Positions 46,030-53,968 of a stretch of 64,000 nucleotides of DNA are shown one piece after another. The position numbers were made by a program, and so were the translations under genes. The notes below the pieces were generated by a model. It was not told the DNA's origin. It made no database searches and was given only the letters and a program-made list of their open reading frames with translations. Location: assembly GCF_900143005.1 (NCBI RefSeq), contig NZ_FRCS01000021.1, positions 1 through 64,000 of the forward strand, given 5' to 3'. Each line of letters starts with the position of its first letter. Position 1 is the first letter of the stretch. Origin of the DNA: Cryptosporangium aurantiacum (GTDB taxonomy: Bacteria; Actinomycetota; Actinomycetes; Mycobacteriales; Cryptosporangiaceae).

Positions 46030-46812
46030 ATGAGCACCACTCAGGCCCAGGGGCCTGCGATCCACGTGCAAGGCCTGACGAAGTCGTTCGGGAAGCTGGA
46101 GGTACTGCGTGGCGTCGACTTCGACGTCGCGCGCGGCAGCATCTTCGCCCTGCTCGGTTCGAACGGTGCGGGCAAGACCACGGCCATCCGGATCCTGTCG
46201 ACGCTGGCCAAAGCCGATGCGGGAGCCGCAGTTGTCAACGGCTTCGACGTCGCTACGCAGGCCACCGACGTGCGGGAGTCGATCAGCCTCACCGGGCAGT
46301 TCGCCGCCGTCGACGAGATCCTCACCGGCCGGGAGAACCTCGTGCTGGTCGCCCGGTTACGGCATCTTCGGAACCCCGGCAAGATCGCGGATGACCTGCT
46401 GAAACGCTTCTCGCTGACCGACGCGGGCGCGCGTCGGGCGTCGACGTATTCGGGCGGCATGCGCCGCCGCCTCGACATCGCGATGAGCCTCATCGGGAAC
46501 CCGCCGGTCATCTTCCTCGACGAGCCGACGACGGGGCTCGACCCCCAGGCGCGCATCGAGGTGTGGCAGGCCGTCAAGGAACTCGCGGGCCAGGGCACCA
46601 CCGTGCTGCTCACGACGCAGTACCTGGAGGAAGCCGAGCATCTCGCCGACCGGATCGCGATCCTCCACGAGGGTCGAATCATCGTGAACGGCACGCTCAC
46701 CGAGCTCAAGCAGCTGCTCCCGCCCGCCAAGGTCGAATACGTCGAGAAGCAGCCGACGCTCGAGGACGTCTTCTTCGCGCTCGTCGGAAACGACGAGAGG
46801 GGACAATCATGA
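46030..46812 (+). CDS. Daunorubicin-resistance-type ABC ATPase (DrrA-like)
   Basis: A 260-residue ATPase with Walker A GSNGAGKTT (residues 43-51), signature YSGGMRRR (about 140), Walker B VIFLDEPTTGLDP and H-loop VLLTTQYLEEAEHLADR. The Q at TTQ in place of the usual TTH histidine, followed by YLEEAE, is characteristic of DrrA-like exporters. It feeds the DrrB-like permease whose ATG overlaps its stop (ATGA). Substrates of this family are hydrophobic drugs or lipids. 19 bases after the DUF4097 gene with GAACGGACAGAG between. Confidence 0.93.
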   Translation: MSTTQAQGPAIHVQGLTKSFGKLEVLRGVDFDVARGSIFALLGSNGAGKTTAIRILSTLAKADAGAAVVNGFDVATQATDVRESISLTGQFAAVDEILTGRENLVLVARLRHLRNPGKIADDLLKRFSLTDAGARRASTYSGGMRRRLDIAMSLIGNPPVIFLDEPTTGLDPQARIEVWQAVKELAGQGTTVLLTTQYLEEAEHLADRIAILHEGRIIVNGTLTELKQLLPPAKVEYVEKQPTLEDVFFALVGNDERGQS

Positions 46813-47570
46813 CCAAGCATTTTTTGGCTGACACCGGCGTGCTGCTCGGACGATCCCTGCGCCACATCACGCGCAGCCTCGACACGATCATCACCACCAC
46901 GATCATGCCGATCGCGTTCATGCTGCTGTTCGTCTACGTGTTCGGCGGCGCGATCCAATCCGGGGCCGACAACTACGTCGACTACCTGCTGCCCGGAATC
47001 TTGCTCATCACGATCGCTTCGGGCATCGCCTACACCGCGTTCCGGCTCTTCCTGGACATGCAGGGGGGCATCTTCGAACGATTCCAGTCGATGCCGATCG
47101 CACGCTCGAGCGTTCTGTGGGCGCACGTGCTGACCTCGGTCGTCTCCAACCTGATCTCGGTCGTCGTGGTCGTGCTGGTGGCGCTGGTGATGGGCTTCCG
47201 CACGAGTGCTGACGTGCTGGCCTGGCTCGCGGTCTTCGGCATCCTGACCCTGTTCACGCTGGCGTTGACCTGGTTGGCCGTCCTTCCCGGCCTCACCGCC
47301 AAATCCGCGGACGGTGCCAGCGCGTTCGCCTACCCGCTCATCTTCCTGCCGTTCATCAGCTCGGCGTTCGTGCCCACCGAGACCATGCCCGGCCCGGTGC
47401 GCGCTTTCGCCGAACACCAGCCGGTGACGTCGATCGTCAACGCGATTCGCGACCTGTTCACCGAGCAGCCCGTCGGCTCCGACATCTGGATCGCTCTCGG
47501 CTGGTGCGGCGGGCTCCTCGTCGTCGCCTACCTGTGCGCCATGGCCGCCTACCGCCGCAAGATCTCCTAG
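46809..47570 (+). CDS. ABC-2 permease (DrrB-like)
   Basis: A 253-residue permease with six membrane helices: ITTTIMPIAFMLLFVYVFGG, LLPGILLITIASGIAYTAF, LTSVVSNLISVVVVVLVALVMG, LAVFGILTLFTLALTWLAVLPG, YPLIFLPFISSAFVP and IALGWCGGLLVVAYLCAMAAY. The cytoplasmic coupling region GGIFERFQSMPIARSSVLWAH is typical of DrrB/ABC-2. It pairs with the ATPase upstream. The MMPL gene follows after 11 bases, giving an ABC/MMPL export operon like the one at 21978-26730 but with DrrB rather than a double permease. Confidence 0.93.
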   Translation: MTKHFLADTGVLLGRSLRHITRSLDTIITTTIMPIAFMLLFVYVFGGAIQSGADNYVDYLLPGILLITIASGIAYTAFRLFLDMQGGIFERFQSMPIARSSVLWAHVLTSVVSNLISVVVVVLVALVMGFRTSADVLAWLAVFGILTLFTLALTWLAVLPGLTAKSADGASAFAYPLIFLPFISSAFVPTETMPGPVRAFAEHQPVTSIVNAIRDLFTEQPVGSDIWIALGWCGGLLVVAYLCAMAAYRRKIS

Positions 47571-47581
47571 GAAGGCTCCAC

Positions 47582-49789
47582 ATGTTCACGCGATTCGGGC
47601 GAACCATCGTCCGCAATCCATGGAAAGTCATCGCCGTATGGGTCGTGCTTCTCGTCGGCTCGTTCTTTGCACCCTCGCTGGCCGACCAGGTCAGCACCGA
47701 TCAGGCCAGTTTCCTGCCCTCGCGCTACGAGTCGGTGCAGGCCCAGGAATTGGCGGAGCGTGCGTTCGGCAACGGCGACGAGGCGACCGCGACGATCGTC
47801 GTGAAGCGCGACGACGGTCAGGCCCTCACCGCAGCTGACACGCAGCGGGTCGGTGAGCTCGCCGGGGCTCTGCAGAGCGCTGACATCGACGGGGTGGGCA
47901 CGGCGGTCACCGGGCCGCAGGCCGTCTCTCCGAACAAGCGCGTGCAACTCGTCAACATCGCGCTCACCGGCGCCCCCGCCGATCCTGAACTCGGCGAGGC
48001 CATCGGGTCGATTCGTGATCTCGTAGGGTCCACATTGGATGATTCTGGCTTGTCGCCCGCGGTGACCGGAGACGTCGCCTTCATCGTGGACAACCAGGAT
48101 GCGTTCGATAGTGCGCTGTTGGTCGTCAGCATCGTGACGTTGGTGCTGGTCGTCGGGCTTCTCCTCGTCATCTACCGCAGTCCGGTGGCGGCGTTTTTGC
48201 CGGTCGTGGTTGTGGGTGTGGTGTCGGCGGTGTCGAGTGCGGTGATCACGTTGTTCGTGAAGGCGTTCGGGATGCAGGTCGATCAGTCGTTGTTGACGAT
48301 CCTCACGGTGGTGCTTTACGGCGTCGGGACCGATTACATCGTGTTCCTGTTGTTCCGCTACCGCGAGCGGCTGCGTGCCGGTGACGCGTCGACGGACGCG
48401 CTGGGTATGGCGGTCAGCCGGGTCGGTGAGGTGATCGCGTCGGCCGCGGCGGCGATCGTGATCGCGTTCGGTGCGTTGCTGCTCGCGGTGTTCGGCGGTT
48501 TCCGGAGTCTGGGTCCTGGGCTGGCGATCGGGGTGATCGTCATGGCGGTCGCCGCGGTCACGCTGGTACCGGCGATCGTCTCGCTGATCGGCCCGAAGGT
48601 TTTCTGGCCGTCGAAGTCCTGGCAGCGCACCCCACGCGGCAGCGTCTTCCAGCGCCTGGGCCGGTTGACCGGACACCGACCGGCTCTGGTCGCGGTCGCC
48701 TCGGCCGGGATCATGGTCGTACTGGCGTGGGGTGTGTTCGGCCTCAAGGTCGACTACGACCAGGTCGGTCAGCTGCCCGCCGACACCGAGTCCGCCCGCG
48801 CCCTCGACGACCTGCAGACCGGATTCCCCGCCGGTGCGCTCAACCCCACCACCGTCTACGTCCGAGCCGACGACAGCGGGCGGCGACTCGACCCGGCGAC
48901 GCTCGGCCGCTACGCCCAAACGTTGACCAGCGTGCGCGGGGTCGGAAGCCTGATGCCCGCACCCGACGGCAAACCCGCCACGATCAGCGCCGACGGCACG
49001 ACCGCTCAGATCAACCTGCTACTGGACACCAGCCCCTACTCGACGAAAGCACTCGACCTGGCCGGCGACGACCTGCGAAAGGCCGCCCACGACCAGGCCC
49101 CGCCCGGCACGACCGCTCTGGTCGGCGGCGTCAGCTCAGTGTTCGCCGACATCCGCGACGCCAACAACCGCGACCTGCGGGTGATCTTCCCGGTCGCCGG
49201 CGTACTGATCGCGGTGATCCTGGGCCTGCTCCTGCGCAGCCTGGTCGCCCCGGTCTACCTGATGATCGCCGTCGGTCTCGGCTTCCTGGCGACGCTCGGC
49301 GCCACCGTCCTGGCCTTCCAAGGCATCGGTGACCGCCCCGGCCTGTCGTTCTCGCTACCGATCATCCTCTACCTGTTCGTCGTCGCGATCGGCACCGACT
49401 ACAACATCCTCATGATCGCCCGGCTCCGCGAAGAAGCCCGCGCCGGCAACGATCCCCGCACCGCCGCCGCCCTCGCGGTCCAGCACGGCGGACCCTCGGT
49501 CGCCGCCGCCGGACTCATCCTCGCCGGCACCTTCGCCTCGATGCTCTTCGCCGGCGTGTCATTCCTCGCCGAGATGGGCTTCGCAGTCTCAATCGGCATC
49601 GTGCTGTCCGCATTCGTCATGTCACTACTCCTCGTCCCCAGCATCACCGCACTGCTCGGCCACACCGCCTGGTGGCCGGGACACGGCGACGCCGCGGCCA
49701 GGGGCGGCACCAGGGGCATCCACGGGGGCGGCCCGGACGAACGGCGGCCAGCATCGGGTTATGCAGACGCTGCGCGGCCGTCGGCCTGA
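47582..49789 (+). CDS. MMPL-family (RND) transporter, second copy
   Basis: A 735-residue MMPL pump with the two-fold repeat of a large loop plus six helices. Landmarks are the N-terminal helix (NPWKVIAVWVVLLVGSFFAPS), the first helix set (LLVVSIVTLVLVVGLLLVIYRS... GVGTDYIVFLLFRYRERLRAG), and the second set (IGTDYNILMIARLREEARAG). It has the conserved GTDYxxF/I signatures of proton-coupled RND exporters. The C-terminal tail is disordered (GTRGIHGGGPDERRPASGYA). About 48170-48560 shows markedly more T/G-ending codons (GTG, TTG, GTT) than the C-ending second half, hinting at mosaic origin. Last gene of the operon. Confidence 0.92.
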   Translation: MFTRFGRTIVRNPWKVIAVWVVLLVGSFFAPSLADQVSTDQASFLPSRYESVQAQELAERAFGNGDEATATIVVKRDDGQALTAADTQRVGELAGALQSADIDGVGTAVTGPQAVSPNKRVQLVNIALTGAPADPELGEAIGSIRDLVGSTLDDSGLSPAVTGDVAFIVDNQDAFDSALLVVSIVTLVLVVGLLLVIYRSPVAAFLPVVVVGVVSAVSSAVITLFVKAFGMQVDQSLLTILTVVLYGVGTDYIVFLLFRYRERLRAGDASTDALGMAVSRVGEVIASAAAAIVIAFGALLLAVFGGFRSLGPGLAIGVIVMAVAAVTLVPAIVSLIGPKVFWPSKSWQRTPRGSVFQRLGRLTGHRPALVAVASAGIMVVLAWGVFGLKVDYDQVGQLPADTESARALDDLQTGFPAGALNPTTVYVRADDSGRRLDPATLGRYAQTLTSVRGVGSLMPAPDGKPATISADGTTAQINLLLDTSPYSTKALDLAGDDLRKAAHDQAPPGTTALVGGVSSVFADIRDANNRDLRVIFPVAGVLIAVILGLLLRSLVAPVYLMIAVGLGFLATLGATVLAFQGIGDRPGLSFSLPIILYLFVVAIGTDYNILMIARLREEARAGNDPRTAAALAVQHGGPSVAAAGLILAGTFASMLFAGVSFLAEMGFAVSIGIVLSAFVMSLLLVPSITALLGHTAWWPGHGDAAARGGTRGIHGGGPDERRPASGYADAARPSA

Positions 49790-49921
49790 GCAGGACACGC
49801 TCGACCGACTGCTGCGGGAGCGGCCTCGCGCTGTGGGCGGGGCCGCTCGATCCTCAACGGCGCCGGCGACGACGTGCTCGAGGTGGCAGGCACCAACCTC
49901 CGGCAGCTCGCGCTGGAGTGA
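49761..49921 (+). pseudogene. Possible remnant of a LuxR-type AAA regulator
   Basis: A frame starting inside the MMPL gene reads LRGRRPEQDTLDRLLRERP, like the opening of large LuxR-family AAA regulators (LxGRxxExxxLDRLL). A second short stretch before the TGA at 49919-49921 reads LNGAGDDVLEVAGTNLRQLALE in another frame. If related, nearly all of a regulator has been deleted between them. Evidence is thin. Confidence 0.25.
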
Positions 49922-49949
49922 GGCTGCCGCCGACCCTAGGCTCGCCGTC

Positions 49950-50825
49950 ATGACCGAGACACAGACCCACACGCTTGCCCTGCCCGGCGTCGATCTGGTC
50001 TACGACGTGCGCGGCCCGCTCCCGACGGCGGACGGGCAACCCCCGTTGCTCCTGATCGGCCAGCCGATGTCGGCCGAGGGGTTCGAGGCGCTCGTCGCCC
50101 ACTTCCCCGACCGCACGGTCGTCACGTACGACCCGCGCGGCTTGGGGCGCAGCGTCCGCACCGACGGCCGGTCCGACCACACGCCGCAGCAGCAGGCGGC
50201 GGATCTGCATCTGTTGGTCGAGGCGCTCGGCGCGGGTCCGGTCGAGGTGTTCGGGAGCAGCGGTGGTGCGGTGACGGGACTGGAACTCGTCGCGACCCAC
50301 CCCGAGGACGTCGTCACGCTGGTCGCGCACGAGCCGCCGATCAACGCCGTGTTGCCCGACGCCGCAGCCGCCGATCGGGCCCGTGCCGCGTTCCACGAGG
50401 CGTACCAGGCGAACGGCTTCGGGGCGGGCATGGCCGCGTTCGTCGGCATGACCGCCTGGCAGGGCGAGTTCACCGACGAGTACTTCGCCCAGCCCACGCC
50501 CGACGCGGCGGCGTTCGGCATGCCGACCGGCGATGACGGCACCCGCGACGACCCGCTGCTGTCGAAGAACTCGTGGGCGATCAGCGACTATCGGCCCGAC
50601 GCGAAGGCGCTCACCGCTGCGTCGACGCGGATCGTGGTGGCGGTCGGCGAGGAGACCGGAGAGACGTACACCGCGCGCACGGCTCTCGGTACCGCGGCTC
50701 TGCTCGGCCAGGAGGCCGTGGTGTTCCCGAGCCACCACGGCGGCTTCCTCGACGGCCGGTTCGGGTACGCGGGCAAGCCCGCGGAGTTCGCGGCGCGGCT
50801 GCGTGAGGTGCTGGCCGCTGGGTGA
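49950..50825 (+). CDS. Alpha/beta hydrolase
   Basis: A 291-residue alpha/beta hydrolase. The nucleophile elbow is GSSGGAV (Ser in GxSxG, about residue 107), the acid is probably in RIVVAVGEETGE, and the catalytic His in FPSHHGGFLDG. The oxyanion region IGQPMSAEGF follows the first strands. Substrate unknown; haloperoxidase-like or esterase members share this layout. ATG 49950 matches the family start. It is convergent with the DUF6318 gene; the stops are on adjacent bases (50825 and 50826). Confidence 0.88.
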   Translation: MTETQTHTLALPGVDLVYDVRGPLPTADGQPPLLLIGQPMSAEGFEALVAHFPDRTVVTYDPRGLGRSVRTDGRSDHTPQQQAADLHLLVEALGAGPVEVFGSSGGAVTGLELVATHPEDVVTLVAHEPPINAVLPDAAAADRARAAFHEAYQANGFGAGMAAFVGMTAWQGEFTDEYFAQPTPDAAAFGMPTGDDGTRDDPLLSKNSWAISDYRPDAKALTAASTRIVVAVGEETGETYTARTALGTAALLGQEAVVFPSHHGGFLDGRFGYAGKPAEFAARLREVLAAG

Positions 50826-51389
50826 TCAGAACACGGGTTGCGCGCCGTCGACGCTGCGCATCGTCCAGCCGCTACCGCTCCACTGCAGCCGGGCGTCGCA
50901 GGACGCGAGGGCCGCGCCTTCCTGGCGTCCGCGCGGGACGCCGAGCGGGCTCATGCCCTCCCGAGGGCTGCGGTCGTAGAAGACCGCGACGGTCATCAAC
51001 CGGCCGGCGAAGTCCTCGAATGTGGTCGCTTCCCGAACCGTGTAGGCGCCGCCGTGGATCGAACCACCGTCGCCGTAGGCACGCTCGATGTCCGTGATCG
51101 CCTGCGTGCACACGCGGCAGGCCCGGTCGCTGGCGGCGCGCAGCTGCTTGGTGTTTCCGGTCTCGATCGCGTAGCTGAGCAGCGCGAACCAGTGCTCGGT
51201 GAACGCGACGGCCCCGGCACGGTTCTGCTGCGCAGCGGCCGCCGGTGGCGTCGGCGTGGCGTGCTGCTCGGTCGACGGCGACGCGGCGGGCCTGCTCGCC
51301 GTGCCAGACGGTGCGTCCGGATCGGCGCAGCCGGCCAGCACCGTCAAGGCCAGCGCGACCGCCGCTACACCCCGGGTAACGGTAATCAC
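50826..51389 (-). CDS. DUF6318 family lipoprotein
   Basis: A 187-residue lipoprotein: signal sequence TVTRGVAAVALALTVLAGC with lipobox LAGC, a disordered Pro/Ala/Thr stretch, then the DUF6318 domain (FTEHWFALLSYAIETGNTKQLRAASDRACRVCTQAITDIERAYGDGGSIHGG... WTMRSVDG). A CRVC pair in the domain may form a disulfide. GTG 51389 is selected to give the proper lipoprotein N-terminus. It is anchored on the outer face of the cytoplasmic membrane; function unknown. Confidence 0.85.
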   Translation of the reverse strand: MITVTRGVAAVALALTVLAGCADPDAPSGTASRPAASPSTEQHATPTPPAAAAQQNRAGAVAFTEHWFALLSYAIETGNTKQLRAASDRACRVCTQAITDIERAYGDGGSIHGGAYTVREATTFEDFAGRLMTVAVFYDRSPREGMSPLGVPRGRQEGAALASCDARLQWSGSGWTMRSVDGAQPVF

Positions 51390-51426
51390 CCGAACGATGT
51401 TAACCACCGTTGGAGCCTCGCAGGGC

Positions 51427-52572
51427 TCAACGGCGCAGCTGAGCGTTGAGCCGGGCGGCCTGTCGCGTGAGGTGGCCGCGTTCGGCGAGGTTGGGGGCCG
51501 ATTGGGCGGCTTCGGCGTAGAGCCGTGCGGCGGTGACCCGGTCACCGTCGCGTTCGTGCAGGTAGGCCGCGGCGGCGGTGTAGCGGGGCAGGGCGGGGTC
51601 GAGGTCCGCGAGGGCGGCCAGACCGGCGCGCGGGCCGTCGGCCTCGCCGACCGCGACGGCCCGGTTGAGGCGGGCCACCGGGCTGTCGGTGAGGCGCACC
51701 AACTCGTCGTACCACTCGACGATCTGCACCCAGTCGGTCTCCGCGGCGGTCGGGGCGTCGGCGTGCAGCGCGGCGATCGCCGCCTGGGCCTGGAACTCGC
51801 CCAGTCGGTCGCGGGCGAGCGCGGCCTGGAGGATGGCGACGCCCTCGGCGATCAGGCCGGTGTTCCACCGGCTGCGGTCCTGCTCGGCGAGGGGAACGAG
51901 CCTGCCGTCGGCGCCGGTCCGAGCCGGGCGGCGTGCGTGGTGCAGCAGCATCAGCGCGAGCAGGCCCGCCACCTCCGCGTGGTCGACCACGGCCGCCAGC
52001 CGGCGGGTCAGCCGGATCGCCTCGGCGGCGAGGTCGACGTCGCCGGAGTAGCCCTCGTTGAAGACCAGGTACAGCACGCGCAGGACGGTGGCGACGTCGC
52101 CCGGCTGGTTGAACCGGACGTCGGAGACCGTGCGTTTGGCCCGGCTGATCCGCTGGGCCATCGTCGCCTCCGGCACCAGGTAGGCCTGCGCGATCTGGCG
52201 CGTGGTCAGGCCGCCGACCGCGCGCAGCGTGAGCGCCACGGCCGACCCCGGCGTCAACGACGGGTGCGCGCAGAGGAAGTACAGCTGGAGCGTGTCGTCC
52301 GCTGCCTCGGTGGGGCCGGGCTGAGGCTCCCGATCGACGACCTCCTCGCGCTGCCGCCGGGAGGCGTCGGCCCGGGCGGCGTCGAGGAACTTCCGCCAGG
52401 CCACGGTGACCAGCCAGCCCTGCGGGTCGCGCGGCGGATCGTCCGGCCATCCGCGAACGGCTTCGATCAGGGCGTCCTGCACGGCATCCTCGGCCGCCGA
52501 GAAGTCGGCGCCACGACGGACGAGGATGCCGATCACCGCGGGTACGAGCGCCCGCAGCAGCGACTCGTTCAT
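51427..52572 (-). CDS. ECF42-type sigma factor with TPR-like C-terminus (module B)
   Basis: A 381-residue second ECF42 factor: region 2 near residues 1-65 (LVPAVIGILVRRGADFSAAEDAVQDALIEAVRGW... DPQGWLVTVAWRKFLDAARAD), region 4 (LTPGSAVALTLRAVGGLTTRQIAQAYLVPEATMAQRISRAKRTV), and the TPR-like extension with LYLVFNEGYSGD, AEVAGLLALMLLHHARRPAR, AAIAALHADA and PVARLNRAVAVGEADGP. Its start overlaps the DGPF gene stop (ATGA). It differs clearly from module A (34474-35700), so the two are old paralogues, but their promoters share one motif. Confidence 0.92.
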   Translation of the reverse strand: MNESLLRALVPAVIGILVRRGADFSAAEDAVQDALIEAVRGWPDDPPRDPQGWLVTVAWRKFLDAARADASRRQREEVVDREPQPGPTEAADDTLQLYFLCAHPSLTPGSAVALTLRAVGGLTTRQIAQAYLVPEATMAQRISRAKRTVSDVRFNQPGDVATVLRVLYLVFNEGYSGDVDLAAEAIRLTRRLAAVVDHAEVAGLLALMLLHHARRPARTGADGRLVPLAEQDRSRWNTGLIAEGVAILQAALARDRLGEFQAQAAIAALHADAPTAAETDWVQIVEWYDELVRLTDSPVARLNRAVAVGEADGPRAGLAALADLDPALPRYTAAAAYLHERDGDRVTAARLYAEAAQSAPNLAERGHLTRQAARLNAQLRR

Positions 52573-52976
52573 TCAGTGACCGTGGGCGCCGCAGACATGA
52601 ACGGACGGATCTCGAGCCATTCGTGGATCGGCTTCCCGTCCGCACCCGGAGCCGCGGACAGCTCGGCGGCCAGTTCGAGCGCCCGCTCGTAGGTATCCAC
52701 GTCGATGATCATCCAGCCGGCGATCAGGTCCTTGGTCTCCGCGAACGGCCCGTCGGTGACCGGCGGCCGTCCCTCCCCGTCGTAGCGGACGAACGTGCCC
52801 TCCGACGAGAGCGCTTGGCTGTCCACGAACTCACCGGTGCTCTGAAGGCGGTTGGCGAAGTCGGTCATGTACTGCATGTGCGCGGAGACCTCCTCCGGCG
52901 TCCACTCCTCCATCGGCACGTCGTTGACCGGTGCCGGCGCGCCTCGGTAGTGCTTCAGCAGCAGGTACTTGGCCAT
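52569..52976 (-). CDS. DGPF/YCII-family protein (ECF42 partner, module B)
   Basis: A 135-residue YCII-like protein with the canonical VTDGPFAETKDLIAGWMIIDV motif and N-terminal strand KYLLLKHYRGAP. Expressed ahead of and coupled to the ECF42 sigma factor (ATGA). An ECF42-type promoter lies 42 bases upstream. Start ATG 52976 (MAKYLLLKHY) follows GAAGGAGAG. Biochemical role unknown. Confidence 0.93.
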   Translation of the reverse strand: MAKYLLLKHYRGAPAPVNDVPMEEWTPEEVSAHMQYMTDFANRLQSTGEFVDSQALSSEGTFVRYDGEGRPPVTDGPFAETKDLIAGWMIIDVDTYERALELAAELSAAPGADGKPIHEWLEIRPFMSAAPTVTE

Positions 52977-53017
52977 GATGCTCTCCTTCGTGGCGTTCTG
53001 ACTCTTGACGCACCAGG

Positions 53018-53044
53018 GACGGAGCCGGCTCCGCGTTCTCGACA
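53018..53044 (-). promoter_or_regulatory. ECF42-type promoter, module B
   Basis: On the minus strand TGTCGA (53044-53039) is followed after 17 bases by CGTC (53021-53018), matching the pattern and spacing at module A (TGTCGA-N17-CGAC). This position is right for autoregulated transcription of the DGPF and sigma genes. Confidence 0.72.
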
Positions 53045-53185
53045 CTCTGCCGGGGAGGAATTTTTTTCGCGGGGTAGCGCCTGCTGTACCTCGGTTCGCC
53101 CGCAGGCTTCATGGTTCCCGGCTCGTCCCGCTCCTAGCGTTCTCGGCATACCAGCTGAGCAGCGCGAACTCCGGAGAGGCGAGCC

Positions 53186-53968
53186 ATGTCCGTCCCTATT
53201 GGCCAGTACGAGAACGGGCCCGTCGCGGTTCGGGTCGAGCAGCTGACCCGCGTGTACGGCACCGACCGGCAGCGTGTTTCGGCGCTGGCCGGCGTCGACG
53301 CGGCGTTCCGTCGCGGCACGTTCACCGCGGTGATGGGCCCGTCCGGATCGGGCAAGAGCACGCTGCTGCAGACCGCAGCCGGGCTCGACCGCCCGACCTC
53401 CGGCCGGGTGTGGCTCGGCGAAACCGAGCTGTCCGGCCTCTCCGAGACGAAGCTGACCAAGCTGCGCCGGGACCGGATCGGCTTCATCTTCCAGGCGTTC
53501 AACCTGCTCGGCGCGCTCACGGTCGAGGAGAACATCGTGCTGCCGTCCCGGCTGGCAGGCACGCGCGTCGACCGGGCCTGGCTGGCCGAGGTCGTGCACC
53601 GTGTCGGGCTCACCGAGCGGTTGACGCACCGCCCTGCCGAGCTCTCCGGTGGCCAGCAGCAGCGGGTGGCGATCGCCAGGGCGCTGGTGACACGGCCGGA
53701 CGTCATCTTCTGCGACGAACCGACGGGCGCGCTCGACACCCAGACCGCGGCCGACGTCCTGGGCCTGCTGCGGTCGCTGGTTGATGCCCACGCGCAGACC
53801 GTCGTCATGGTGACCCACGACCCGGTGGCGGCCTCGTACGCCGACCGGGTGCTGGTGCTCGCGGACGGCCGGATCGTGCAGGACCTGCCGCAGCCGGGCG
53901 CCGTACGGATCGCCGAGGTCCTCGGGTCGCTGGGCCGACGCCGCACGATGCAGGGGGCCGACTCATGA
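53186..53968 (+). CDS. MacB/LolD-type ABC ATPase
   Basis: A 260-residue ATPase: Walker A GPSGSGKST (residues 51-59), Q-loop FIFQAFNLLGALTVEENI, signature LSGGQQQR (about 152), Walker B VIFCDEPTGALD (about 175-186), and H-loop MVTHDPVAASYADR. It is intact, unlike the related broken gene at 2165. Its stop overlaps the start of the FtsX-like permease (ATGA). Such complexes extract or signal with substrates at the membrane face (mechanotransmission), often for antimicrobial resistance. Confidence 0.94.
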   Translation: MSVPIGQYENGPVAVRVEQLTRVYGTDRQRVSALAGVDAAFRRGTFTAVMGPSGSGKSTLLQTAAGLDRPTSGRVWLGETELSGLSETKLTKLRRDRIGFIFQAFNLLGALTVEENIVLPSRLAGTRVDRAWLAEVVHRVGLTERLTHRPAELSGGQQQRVAIARALVTRPDVIFCDEPTGALDTQTAADVLGLLRSLVDAHAQTVVMVTHDPVAASYADRVLVLADGRIVQDLPQPGAVRIAEVLGSLGRRRTMQGADS

